Part shown: positions 1-8,203 of the stretch, one piece after another
How the letters are laid out: the number at the start of each line of letters is the position of its first letter
How positions within the stretch are numbered: position 1 is the stretch's first letter
Assembly: GCF_003863365.1 (NCBI RefSeq)
Contig: NZ_RQXT01000064.1
Span: 1-35,381 of the forward strand
DNA length: 35,381 nt
DNA from: Mesorhizobium tamadayense
GTDB lineage: Bacteria; Pseudomonadota; Alphaproteobacteria; Rhizobiales; Rhizobiaceae
Reading direction: 5' to 3'
The notes under the pieces: generated by a model
What the model was told of the DNA's origin: nothing
Seen by the model: only the letters and a program-made list of their open reading frames with translations
Database searches by the model: none
Translations under genes and position numbers: made by a program

Positions 1-277
1 TAGCCTGTCGATCGCCAATGACGCAGCCTCGCTTCCGATCGCCTACGAATTGTATCTCCCGCACAGCTGGGCGGCGGATCCGGAATAACGCAAGAAGGCC
101 AAGATTCCGGCAGCGATCACGTTTCGGACCAAGCCGCAGATCGCGCTCGAGCAGATCAGGACGGCCAAGGCCGAGGGAGTCGCGCCCGGCGTGGTTCTGG
201 CCGACGCCGGATATGGCGCCGACGGCGGTTTCCGAGCGGGCCTGTCCGAGCTCGATCTGACCTATGTGGTACAAGCT
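1..277 (+). pseudogene. IS701/IS4-type (DDE_5) transposase remnant
   Basis: The translation in frame 2 resembles the catalytic part of IS701-group transposases: a segment with PIAYELYLPHSW, then TKPQIALEQIR, then VVLADAGYGADGGFR, where the aspartate of DAGYG is the likely second DDE residue. The reading frame holds a TAA at about 89-91 (after ADPE) and the homology stops near 277, so this is debris and not an active transposase. The gene enters from beyond the left window edge. The assignment rests on remembered family motifs. Confidence 0.7.
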
Positions 278-1286
278 CGCGCAAGAAGGCAACCTGATCT
301 TCCTCCGTCTTGGCGACGTCAGTGACAGCGGCGACGACGCTGACGTGAGCAGCAACCTGGCGTCGGGCGACGAGGATGGCATCGAAATATCCTAGAGCCA
401 ATGGCGGTTCCGACGCTGATGGGAGCAGCGTTAGCGACGACGGCGCGTTTCGGATGAGGATGGGCAGCCCAACGCCGATGGCGGCAGCGATTCTGCCGAC
501 GAACAACTCGACATCGAGGAACGGGGGAGGATGTGGACCGCCAGTTCGAGCGGCAGCGAGGAGTCCATTGCCCCCGAGAGCGACACCGGGGTGCAGTCGG
601 TCGTTGACCCCGAGAGCGGCGCATCGGCGTGGCGAACTGGAATCGCCAGCGTGATGACCGCCGCACAGAACCGTGCGTCGGAGGCGGTTTCTACGACCAT
701 GTCGGCTGTCGGCGCCACGGAAGGGGAAGCAAGCGCACTGGACGCAAGACGCAAGCATCTCCGTAGCCACGGGTACAGAAATCACCGAGAGCGCCGCGAC
801 CACGATGGGCGTCACCGCTGAGCTCACCGCCGATGTCATTGTGGGTGCAAGCACAGAAGGGCTGTTCTTGGGGAAGTGTGCAGCGATCTGCTTTTTGCAG
901 TCCTTTTTCTTTGATTTGTGATCGGCTGAAGAATGGCAAAGGCCATCATCTCGATCGGGAAATATGGAAAGCCGCTCGACATGCTCGGTTCAGCTAGTCG
1001 GACGTGGCTCACGAAATCAAGGCCGCCGCCTCGATATTACGAATGGTGATCAGAAAATCCTTACCAAGGATAGGTGGTTTCATCCTGCCTCGCGCCCAGC
1101 TCGGGCCTTCACCGGCCGCTGGTCGTCACACGGCCAGCGACTGCAATTCGCAGATCTCATCTGCGCAAACTGCCACTTTGAAAAAACAACCTGACACGGC
1201 GATCCAGCGTCAGACAATGAGCCAAGGTTCATTGACTTAATCCGAATATCCCTGCCATAAAACGCGGCTTGGGCGCGTTAGGTTAT
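278..1286. other. Region without a recognisable gene
   Basis: Open frames exist on both strands between about 280 and 920, but none has a convincing start, ribosome binding site or family motif. The plus strand between 300 and 830 is rich in Ser, Asp, Gly and Ala codons across frames, which could be a frameshifted low-complexity protein. One frame ends with a hydrophobic, Ala/Thr/Val-rich stretch near 780-920. From 930 to 1286 I see no gene, only the sequence downstream of the effector gene that ends at 1287. Confidence 0.4.
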
Positions 1287-2195
1287 CTATTCCCTTGACT
1301 GGCCAGTTCTGTACGGGTTCGGCTCGCTGGCGGTCCTATATTCATCCAGATTGCCACCCAGAAACAAGACCTCGGTCTCTTGGGTTGGTAATCTCCTTAC
1401 CCATGCTTGCAAGTTCGGATCTTCAGCCTCATTCCCGCACTCCAGAGCGTCGTCGATTCTTTTGGGTGGCCACGCGGTAGCCCTCGGTACCGTATAGGTA
1501 TGCAACTCACGCGCATTTTCTGCGATTGCTTTCGCAGATAGGTCCGGCGACGCGGCCAGTTGCGAGGGGTTCTCGACCAACGACAAGAACGGAGATCGAG
1601 TTTCGCTTAACATGTGCTTTGCCGCCTTGCGGGCCAGAGCGGGCTGATAGTGATCCCACAACAGGCCACCGCGAGAACGAAAAAGCGCCATATCGCGCAG
1701 ATGGGATGTGGCGCTGGCTTGATTGGACCCGCGGGTCCTGCAATCGGTGGCCTCGTTCTGAAAACGGTGCAGCTTTACGTATGAGGATGCCAGCACATCG
1801 TTGAGAATGCCGCTGCTATCAACACTACCGGCGGAAGAGCGGATCGCTGTCGGCCACTGTGCTGCTCGGTGGGCGGCCTGCCCAATGTCATTCCCAAGCG
1901 CCTCCACGGTCGCGCCGGTCAGAGTTGCGGCAAGCTGGGCGCGCGCGTTAACAAATGACGGGGCTGGGCACCGTTCGCTTCCCTGGATAGCGCGCGCTCT
2001 CTTGTTGCCTTCGGTCTCGATCGAGGCCCTTTGGTGGGTTAGCGTCAACTCGCTTAACTGTTGCTCAAATTTCGCTTGATCCGTGGACGAGTGTGCTGGT
2101 GAGCTGGTTTGTGCTCTCATGTCGCCCGGTTGCCGCGGCGCGCTTTGCCGCAGGGCAATCGAAGCTTGTGGGGTGTTCCGCGGGTCGATATTCAT
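1287..2195 (-). CDS. Candidate type III secreted effector (possibly NopP-like)
   Basis: This 302-residue protein has no signal peptide or membrane segment. Its N-terminus is rich in Ser, Thr, Gln, Pro and Ala and poor in acidic residues (MNIDPRNTPQASIALRQSAP), as expected for a type III secretion signal. A near-perfect tts box lies 48 bp upstream of the chosen ATG, so expression by the TtsI regulator during symbiosis is inferred. The ATG at 2195 is preceded by GAGGTG at good spacing; an in-frame GTG three codons earlier (2204) is less likely. The middle is Ala-rich and helical, and the C-terminal part contains EVLFLGGNLDEYR. The layout and N-terminal FEQQLSELTL motif remind me of NopP, a phosphorylated effector, but I cannot confirm the family. 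Effector status is fairly sure; the name is not. Confidence 0.7.
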   Translation of the reverse strand: MNIDPRNTPQASIALRQSAPRQPGDMRAQTSSPAHSSTDQAKFEQQLSELTLTHQRASIETEGNKRARAIQGSERCPAPSFVNARAQLAATLTGATVEALGNDIGQAAHRAAQWPTAIRSSAGSVDSSGILNDVLASSYVKLHRFQNEATDCRTRGSNQASATSHLRDMALFRSRGGLLWDHYQPALARKAAKHMLSETRSPFLSLVENPSQLAASPDLSAKAIAENARELHTYTVPRATAWPPKRIDDALECGNEAEDPNLQAWVRRLPTQETEVLFLGGNLDEYRTASEPNPYRTGQSRE

Positions 2196-2242
2196 TCTGT
2201 TCACCTCGAAGCATAGGTTGTTTATCTATTTGTAGGAGGGGC

Positions 2243-2260
2243 AGCTTTCGAGAAGCTGAC
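2243..2260 (-). promoter_or_regulatory. tts box (TtsI binding site)
   Basis: Read on the minus strand the site is GTCAGCTTCTCGAAAGCT, which fits the rhizobial tts-box pattern GTCAGCTTNTCGNAAGCT. Its edge lies 48 bp upstream of the ATG at 2195. TtsI is the flavonoid/NodD-dependent activator of type III secretion genes in rhizobia. Confidence 0.85.
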
Positions 2261-2816
2261 GAAGTTATTGACGCTCAATTGCAGGGCGTGGCACTGCCGC
2301 CGAAAGCTCCAGGACTGGAGGATTGTGTTGAAAAAGTCCGGCTTGAGGCCGTTCTACTGAGTCAGAAAGTCGCGGATGCGGGGGATCGCGCTGGTTGCGG
2401 ATTTTGTTTGTTAGAGCCTGACTCGAAAATCGATCGGGTCGGCTCGGCGGGTCTTTTCGCCGCCCGATAGGTCGCCAGTCTTGCCGATATCCCCGATATC
2501 GGCTGCGATCGGCTCCTTCCGGATCGACAAAAATCCCTCGCCGATCCTCAGCCGTCGTCGACCTTCAGGCGGCAATCAACCGCTTCCTGTTCGAGCCAGC
2601 GGAACCGAAGCTTCAACGGCTGCTACAAAATCTACCCTGAGAAGGTCCGTAAATCTGCGCGCGAGTATGGCGCCGTGCCTGCTTGGCTGACCATTCAGAT
2701 TGATACTGACAGCCGATGCCTCATTAGGTAGCAAAAGCCACCAATCTCACCTTTGGCGCTCGGCTAGGTTCGCGCCCGCCTTCTTCAGCATTTGGATCGC
2801 GATCCAGCGCCGTGCC
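2261..2816. other. Intergenic region with insertion-sequence debris
   Basis: Around 2320-2420, the minus strand read from 2420 encodes RNQRDPPHPRLSDSVERP-like text followed by a phrase typical of an IS5-family end; this is weak. Around 2555-2610 the plus strand reads VVDLQAAINRFLFE, close to the C-terminal LEAAINRF motif of IS630-family transposases, and then breaks. The rest, to the toxin gene stop at 2817, holds nothing I can name. Confidence 0.3.
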
Positions 2817-3131
2817 TTATCTTCCAAACAACTCTGAATGTGAGCCGAGCCTGACAAACTCGACAAAGTCATCATCGGCAGCATACACGAGGAGAAAGTC
2901 ACCACCAATATGGGCTTCCCTCGCCCCTTTCCAATCTCTGCCTGAGAGTTCGTGGTCGGCCCATTCCGCGCCGAGCGGCCTTTTCAGAATGATCAGCGTC
3001 ATCAATTCGATGGCGCGATTCATATCCATTTTCCCCGCCTTATTGTATCGGTCCCAGTCCTTTCGAAATTGCTTGGTGTATTCTGATGCCCTTGGAAGGG
3101 AGGCGCGCCTGACGTCGCTCGGTTTCTTCAA
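2817..3131 (-). CDS. YafQ/RelE-type toxin, mRNA interferase
   Basis: This 104-residue protein has the C-terminal layout of YafQ toxins, ribosome-dependent endoribonucleases that cut translated mRNA. The YafQ catalytic set can be matched: His60 (ADHEL), His74 and Asp78 (EAHIGGDFLLVY), His98 (GSHSELF) and Phe102. The Trp that follows the Asp in E. coli YafQ is Phe79 here. The length fits the family (92-110). It starts 18 bp after the stop of the antitoxin gene on the same strand, the standard antitoxin-first order. All key residues are present, so it is probably active. The exact subfamily within the RelE superfamily is an inference. Confidence 0.88.
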   Translation of the reverse strand: MKKPSDVRRASLPRASEYTKQFRKDWDRYNKAGKMDMNRAIELMTLIILKRPLGAEWADHELSGRDWKGAREAHIGGDFLLVYAADDDFVEFVRLGSHSELFGR

Positions 3132-3149
3132 GCTGTTTGCTCGCAGAAT

Positions 3150-3422
3150 TTACTTCTTGCCGTTGAGGTCGGTGAAAAGCTCATCCGGCGACGCAAAGCG
3201 AGCCTTACGTGCCTTCCTGATCTCACGAGCCTCCGCCAGGGCGGCGCGGGTTGTTGCGTTGGGGACCTTGAGCTCGAGAGGAAAGCTTTGGGTCGCGACA
3301 ACTCGATGAAGAAAGATCCGAACGGCATCCGAAAGCGAAAGACCGAACGACCCAAGGATCGAGGAAGCCTCTTCACGAGTGTCGTCTTCGACCCGAACAT
3401 GAACCATTTTGGTGGCAGCCAT
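3150..3422 (-). CDS. RelB/DinJ-type antitoxin
   Basis: This 90-residue protein has an N-terminal ribbon-helix-helix DNA-binding region (about residues 6-45; MVHVRVEDDTREEA, then GLSLSDAVRIFLHRVV), as in RelB/DinJ antitoxins. The C-terminal tail is charged (EAREIRKARKARF, DELFTDLNGKK) and should wrap the toxin. The ATG at 3422 is preceded by AAGGAG at 7-8 nt; the frame is open further upstream but without such a site. The protein should neutralise the downstream YafQ-type toxin and repress the shared promoter, whose probable operator is the palindrome at 3492-3509. Confidence 0.87.
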   Translation of the reverse strand: MAATKMVHVRVEDDTREEASSILGSFGLSLSDAVRIFLHRVVATQSFPLELKVPNATTRAALAEAREIRKARKARFASPDELFTDLNGKK

Positions 3423-3486
3423 ATCAAGACTCCTTGTGACGATTGACTCGCTGTTGGCCCACTCACATCGACTGCTATCTGGCCCA

Positions 3487-3515
3487 CATATGTATCTCAA
3501 TTGCGATACAGTCAA
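3487..3515 (-). promoter_or_regulatory. Promoter and operator of the toxin-antitoxin pair
   Basis: On the minus strand a -35-like TTGACT (3515-3510) is followed 17 bp later by a weak -10 (CATATG, 3492-3487). The spacer is almost exactly a palindrome, GTATCGCAATTGAGATAC (3492-3509, 16 of 18 positions symmetric). An antitoxin dimer bound there would block RNA polymerase. The start codon lies about 65 bp downstream. The elements are visible; the binding is inferred. Confidence 0.6.
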
Positions 3516-3539
3516 GAGTGCATAAGTTCGTGACAAGCT

Positions 3540-4180
3540 CCTGTCTATTGCACAGGATATCGTCCAGAAGAGAAGGCGGCAATCCAGGCTGGCCCACAGA
3601 TGACAAACCGCTCAGCGGCAGCGTAATATCATTTATGGCGGGTGTGGTCTCCGGAAATGATCCGGATCGGCCTTCCCAACCAAATCCTACGTCATTTCAA
3701 TGACTTGCACCACATCCGCCAACCCGCCGGTAGAGTCGAGGAAGGGCGCGGTGGCTCGGGCCATGTTGGCGTCGCTCCGTTTCCCTTCCGCAGCAAGCCC
3801 GGTTTCGACATCCGAGTACGCCGCGCAGTTAGGCAGTCGGACTGGGCAATGAGGCGGAGATCGTCAAACAGGTGTCTGTCGACTGGGAGATCGTCGCCCA
3901 GCCACCGCGGACTGCGTGGCACCGTGGTCACGATCGACGAATTCCCGTATCTCGTCGACCAGGACAGCACTTTGCCATCGGTGATCCAGCGATTGTGTCC
4001 GCTCCGCCCTCATGACCTGCGGGAGCGCGATCGGGAAAGTCAGGTCCGGCAGGCGCCAGAAGGCTTCAGAGCAGCGCGACTTCCAGCACAAATTCGATGG
4101 GCCGCGTGACGTTCCTGCTCCGTTCGCCCTTACAATTCGAACCGCGCTTGTCGACCCCTTCAGGCGGCCTTCAAGCTCTC
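3540..4180 (+). pseudogene. Debris with an AAA ATPase (DUF234-type) fragment
   Basis: About 3925-3995 on the plus strand reads VVTIDEFPYLVDQDSTLPSVIQR, matching the Walker B region of archaeal-type AAA ATPases that carry DUF234 (an hhhhDEFPYL motif followed by LPSxLQR). No Walker A or other part of the gene is in frame, so it is a short remnant. The remaining sequence from 3540 to the nopT stop at 4181 shows no gene. Confidence 0.45.
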
Positions 4181-4963
4181 TCAGTGCATTTTTTGTGCGA
4201 TGATTGTTGATAGATGCAGCCCGTTGGGGTTCCTGTAACGGTTGGCGAGGCTTTCGAACAAGCTACCCATCTGCTCTGATTGAACAGTAAATTCTCCATA
4301 GTTAGGATCGAAGAGCGTGGTCCTTCCATCCAGCGTCGACGTCGCAACCGAGTGTCTATCACCTTCGTTGAAACGCAAGCTGAGCAAATACTTCGATCCA
4401 TCGGAGGTGACTTTGCCCAGCATGCGCGAGAAGCTCGTAGGCTCATCGAACGCGTACACCTTCTCTTTGTTGGATGGCTGCAAGCCCGCTGCCTGCAACG
4501 TGCTGGTTTTTGCGTCAAGGTTGGCCTGAGAAGATCCTGCTCCCTCGCTTCGCGCCTCACGCCTGCGCTTCTGATACTGCTGCTGCCACCCAGCCGCTGA
4601 GCCGTGCCCGTCCGATCCAGGTAATAGCGCAGTCATTCGGGATCCCGGGCTGTTGTGGAGATTGCTGAGCCACTCCGCAGCAAGCCCAACGCAGATGCCG
4701 CTTACATTGGCCTGAGGCAATTCGGCCGTCCTGTATTGGAACAGGGAGGTGCTCTCTGGAGAGGATGTACTTGGGTTGTTTGGATCCGAGGCCTGCGGCT
4801 TGCTGGGGCAGCATCCCATTTTATCGGGCAACTCTCCAGGTGGCAGTTTCCTCCGCAACGCGAGATTCGCAAGTGCTTCCGTAAAGCTGTCGCTGTTTAC
4901 TGACTGGCTCAGTTCGTCAGCTTGGATAGCGCGTGTGGATGAGCCACTGATTCGATTATGCAT
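4181..4963 (-). CDS. nopT: Type III effector NopT, YopT/AvrPphB-family cysteine protease
   Basis: This 260-residue protein is collinear with NopT of Sinorhizobium NGR234, a C58-family cysteine protease injected into plant cells. The catalytic triad is in place: Cys91 (SGICVGLAAEW), His204 (DRHSVATS) and Asp219 (TLFDPNYGEF). The self-cleavage site DKM (47-49) is followed by Gly50-Cys51-Cys52, which after processing would give a myristoylated and palmitoylated N-terminus for the plant plasma membrane. The ATG at 4963 has AAGGAG 7-8 nt upstream; the frame runs open for 78 more codons, but that stretch is promoter and repeat sequence. A tts-box-like element lies 48 bp upstream. All key residues are intact, so the protein is probably functional. 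Confidence 0.93.
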   Translation of the reverse strand: MHNRISGSSTRAIQADELSQSVNSDSFTEALANLALRRKLPPGELPDKMGCCPSKPQASDPNNPSTSSPESTSLFQYRTAELPQANVSGICVGLAAEWLSNLHNSPGSRMTALLPGSDGHGSAAGWQQQYQKRRREARSEGAGSSQANLDAKTSTLQAAGLQPSNKEKVYAFDEPTSFSRMLGKVTSDGSKYLLSLRFNEGDRHSVATSTLDGRTTLFDPNYGEFTVQSEQMGSLFESLANRYRNPNGLHLSTIIAQKMH

Positions 4964-5002
4964 GGCGTTCTCCTTGGGCGTTGGGCCCCCATGCGGATGA
5001 TA

Positions 5003-5028
5003 CTTAGACAAGCTGACGACGAGCTGAC
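5003..5028 (-). promoter_or_regulatory. tts-box-like element of nopT
   Basis: On the minus strand GTCAGCTCGTCGTCAGCT (5028-5011) matches 14 of 18 positions of the tts-box core. It runs into GTCAGCTTGTCTAAG (5017-5003), a second, overlapping half-site match. Its edge is 48 bp from the nopT ATG, exactly as in the effector gene at 1287-2195, which supports TtsI control. Confidence 0.65.
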
Positions 5029-5059
5029 GGGCAGGTTTACCGAGCCTAGAAAGCAATTC

Positions 5060-5400
5060 TCGCGGCGCCAGCAAGACATCGTTGACCATTGGCCGTCTCG
5101 CCGAGATAGTACGCCGAGCCGGGGCTTCTCCTGTCTCCCTGACGCCTTGCATGTTGAACGACAGGTCGCCAGCAGCTGAAGTTGCCCCAGCGACCACTCC
5201 TATGTGTTCGTTCGAACGCAGCTTGCTGGGCGATCGGCAGACCTCAAAAATGAATCAACGGAACGGAGCAGCCAACTTGCTGGTAGTGCTTGGACAACCA
5301 TTAGGTCGGCCAAACGGTGCCCCATGCCTTTCCTCGGATCTCCGCTACTTTCCAGCTGGCGGCGTTTAGACCCACGGCCGCAGCCGGCTTCGTCGCTCAC
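5060..5400 (+). repeat. Diverged long repeat, copy 1
   Basis: This stretch upstream of nopT resembles 23222-23565 in the same orientation. Shared words include accattggccgtctcg, atagtacgccgagccgg, atgtgttcg and tttccagctggcgg in the same order with small indels. On the minus strand both copies encode ARRT-ARRPMV-DVLL-PR-like text. No transposase is visible; it may be a duplicated promoter region or remnant of an old mobile element. From 5400 to 5642 I see nothing further. Confidence 0.7.
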
Positions 5401-5642
5401 GGCGTCCTTCGGCTCGTAGGTGTCGCCGGCACTATCTGGCGCTGTACGGGTGCCTTTTAACAGGCAGTATAAAGGCGAGAAAATGTGAAAATCCTTGGAC
5501 ACTATGCGCATGATCAGAGGAAAGATATCAATCCCATTCCGTTGCACCGTGGACCGTCCCCACATCCTGTGATGGGCGAGGCGGCAGTGGACCCATGACC
5601 TCTGACGCGCCGGCATGCGCTAACCTCCACCAATTAAACCCT

Positions 5643-6149
5643 TCAATTGAAGCTTAGCAGATAGGAGCGCCTCTGGCGTGATGTCGGGGCGCCCACCAAC
5701 AATGACGACAGAACTGATATATCCGCGTCGGCCCAATCGAAAAAACCGCATTCAACCTCTAATCGGGTCTCGATACCAGGCAGAGGCAGATCGTATCGCG
5801 TGGCGACGGCAACGCCGTTCTCGATGTCAATTTCAATGATCTCATTGACGAGAAATTCCTCCGGTCCGAGGTCGGCAAGAAGACTATCCAAGAGCGCCTC
5901 TGTCTGTCAGGAGCGACCTGAGGACGACGATGACGAGGCCGGCGTGAATCGGCTCTTTGGCACAGAGCTTTCTGAAATCCTTGGCGTTGTTCTGACAAAG
6001 GTGAAATCCCGCTCGATGATGCGGGGCATCAGGTCCCAGTCGGTTTCGCCGCTCAGCCCGAGCCAGTTGACGTGGCTTGCTTCATGTCCGCGTTCCTGCG
6101 CTAACGCAACGAGTGACGTGTGTCAGTACTCATCAATCACAAATCTCAC
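5643..6149 (-). pseudogene. DUF5615 PIN-like toxin, broken
   Basis: From a GTG at 6149 the minus strand reads VRFVIDEY, then a TGA, then TSLVALAQERGHEASHVNWLG and DWDLMPRIIERDFTFV, which is the start of DUF5615 PIN-like nuclease toxins (first acidic cluster IDE, later DWDLM and TNNxxDFR). Near 5990 the frame shifts (NNAKDFRKL in another frame) and near 5890 it shifts again to DSLLADLGPEEFLVNEIIEIDI, the C-terminal part. One nonsense and two frame changes mean the toxin is dead. It follows a DUF433-like antitoxin remnant, the usual partner. Confidence 0.65.
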
Positions 6150-6154
6150 GAGGT

Positions 6155-6345
6155 CACACGCGTCTGGTCGACTGACGGGGGTCGCCCTTCAAGACCATGC
6201 GCTTCGACGACTTTATTTTCACGCCCTGCTCGGAGAGCTTCTTGGGCCGCCCGCGCACCGGGTGAGCGGCACCCCAGATCCTGGCAAGCTCGATCATCCG
6301 CGACGTTAGCTTGGGATATCCCTCGAGAACCTCCGCTTCGTCTGC
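6155..6345 (-). pseudogene. DUF433-type antitoxin remnant
   Basis: On the minus strand the text AEVLEGYPKLTSRMIELARI followed by WGAAHPVRGRPKKL matches the C-terminal half of DUF433 proteins (EVLEGYPxLT helix-turn-helix end). It terminates just before the GTG of the DUF5615 remnant, the normal antitoxin-toxin coupling. In frame it meets a TAG near 6346, and the N-terminal part is missing before the IS256 boundary at 6382. Function is lost; family assignment is from memory. Confidence 0.45.
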
Positions 6346-6463
6346 TCCCTATGCCAGCATCGCCCCGATCATCCGCACAGGGAGCTATGACGGATTTTGG
6401 GTGACGGGGTCGATCAAGCGGCGCTTTGCGGCTTCATTTCGATGACCTCGATCCCGTCCTGGA

Positions 6464-6470
6464 ACCTGGC
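6464..6470 (+). repeat. 7-bp target duplication of the IS21 element, left copy
   Basis: ACCTGGC here is repeated directly at 9093-9099, bracketing the IS21-family element exactly. Removing the element and one copy restores the IS256 transposase reading frame (GCCAGGTTCCAGG). Confidence 0.9.
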
Positions 6471-6632
6471 TGCGCGTTCCGGTAATTCCCGGACAGGCAT
6501 TCCAGTAATGTCGGGACAGCAATTCCAGTAATTCCCGGACAGTGATTCCACTAAATCCCGGACAGCTTTGCGGGGTGGATTTGGCGACCGGTTCTCGACG
6601 GCGCCGTTCTGGCAATTTGGTCTCTCACGCGT

Positions 6633-8187
6633 GTGTTGAGACGACCGATGCCAAGACGGAAGCAAGCGAGACGAACGACAGTGAGGGATATCCGCTCGAT
6701 CCTACGCCTGACCCATGACCAGGGCCTTTCAGTGCGTGAGGTGGCCGAACGGCTGAAGATCAGCAAGACCTCGGTTTCAACCTATCTGCTTCGGGCGCGG
6801 GAGGCCGGTTTAACGGGCTGGCCGCTGTTGCCCGGCTATGACGACGACGCCAAGCTCGAACGACTGCTCTTCGGGCGCGCGGGCCGTCCTCCCCTTGATC
6901 TGAGTGAGCCGAACTGGGCGGCAATCGCCCGGGAACTCAAGCGCAAAGGGGTGACACTGGCCCTGCTGTGGCATGAATATCGGGCTGCCCATCCCAACGG
7001 CTATGGCTACAGCTGGTTCTGCGACCGGTTCGCCCTCTTCGAACAGCGTACAAGTGCTGTGTTCCGTCATCGGCACGCGGCCGGCGCTGTGATGCAGACC
7101 GACTATGCCGGACAGACGGTGCCGGTGATCGATCCGATCACTGGCGTCATTGCGGCGGCGCAGATCTTCGTGGCGGTGCTGGGAGCCTCCAATCTCACCT
7201 TCGCCCATGCCAGCCTCAGCCAGAAGCTGCCGGATTGGATCGAAGGACAGGTGCAGGCCCTGAGCTTTTTTGGTGGGGTCACCAAAGCGATCGTCTGCGA
7301 CAATCTGAAGGCTGGTGTCGTCAAGGCCCTGTGGTTCGAGCCGACCTTGAACGCGACGTTTGCGGCCATGGCCGAGCATTACGACACCACGATCCTGCCG
7401 ACCCGACCAGCAAAGCCAGGTCGAGGGCGCAGTTCTCATCGTCGAGCGCTGGATTCTGGCGCGACTGCGCAACCGCCAGTTCTTCTCGCTAGCCCAGCTC
7501 AATGCGGCGATCGCCGAGCTTCTCGAGGAACTAAACAACCGGCCTATGCGTCATGTCGGCCATAGCCGGCGCGAACTGTTCGATGAGCTCGAGAAGGCGG
7601 CGCTCGCGCCTCTGCCGGCCACGCCGTTCGAATATGCCGAGTGGAAAGCGGCCAAGGTCCATCCTGATTATCATGTCGAAGTCGACAAGACTTTCTATTC
7701 CGTGCCCCATCAGCTGATCGGCCGCACCGTCGAGGTCCGGCTCACCCACCGGGTGATCGAGATCTTCCATGATCACCAGCGCGTCGCCTGCCATGTTCGC
7801 CGATCGCAGCGCTGCGGCCATGTCACCATCGACGTTCACATGCCCAAGGCGCATCAGCGCTACGCCAACACCACGCCCGCCAACCTGATCGGCCGGGCGG
7901 CTGTCATCGGCCCGAACACTGCGATCCTGGTCGAACGCATGATGCGCGACAGGCCCCATCCCGAGCAGGGCTATCGTTCGGCCATGGGCATCTTGTCGCT
8001 ATCGCCCCGCTATGGAACCACGCGCCTGGACGCCGCTTGCGAGCGCGCGCTTACCATCAACGCGATCACCTATTCCTCCGTCAACGCCATCCTCAAAGCC
8101 GGCCTCGATCGCATGGGATCGCAGGCCGAACCGGCGAAGCCGACACCAGCCCACGTCAATATCCGCGGCCGCACCTACTATCAGTGA
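6633..8187 (+). pseudogene. istA: IstA transposase, frameshifted
   Basis: IstA is the DDE transposase of IS21 elements. Residues 1-60 form a helix-turn-helix (SVREVAERLKISKTSVSTYL). The catalytic core shows the first Asp in MQTDYAGQTV and the second in IVCDNLKAGV. At about 7410 the frame changes: after TRPAKP the expected DKAK is missing and the sequence resumes as VEGAVLIVERWILARL, with the third acidic residue in VEGAV. The gap fits a deletion of about 14 bp between two short repeats (aagcca/aggcca). The downstream part then runs open to the stop at 8187. Start is GTG 6633 or ATG 6648. Confidence 0.88.
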
Positions 8188-8203
8188 AGCAAAGGACGAA
8201 AGA

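Noticed and set aside
156..854. Long open frame of 232 codons on the minus strand
   Set aside because: It overlaps the IS701 remnant, is rich in Arg and His without motif, and has no ribosome binding site; GC-rich shadow.
4964..5197. 78-codon N-terminal extension of nopT
   Set aside because: It runs through the tts box and the long repeat; the ATG at 4963 has the good ribosome binding site and matches the known NopT start.
6477..6568. Regular 23-bp repeats that could be a CRISPR array
   Set aside because: The repeats are directly adjacent with no spacers, sit at an IS21 end and recur inverted at the other end; they are transposase binding sites.
7400..7420. Programmed frameshift in istA
   Set aside because: The conserved residues between PAKP and VEGAV are missing, which fits a deletion; no slippery heptamer is evident.
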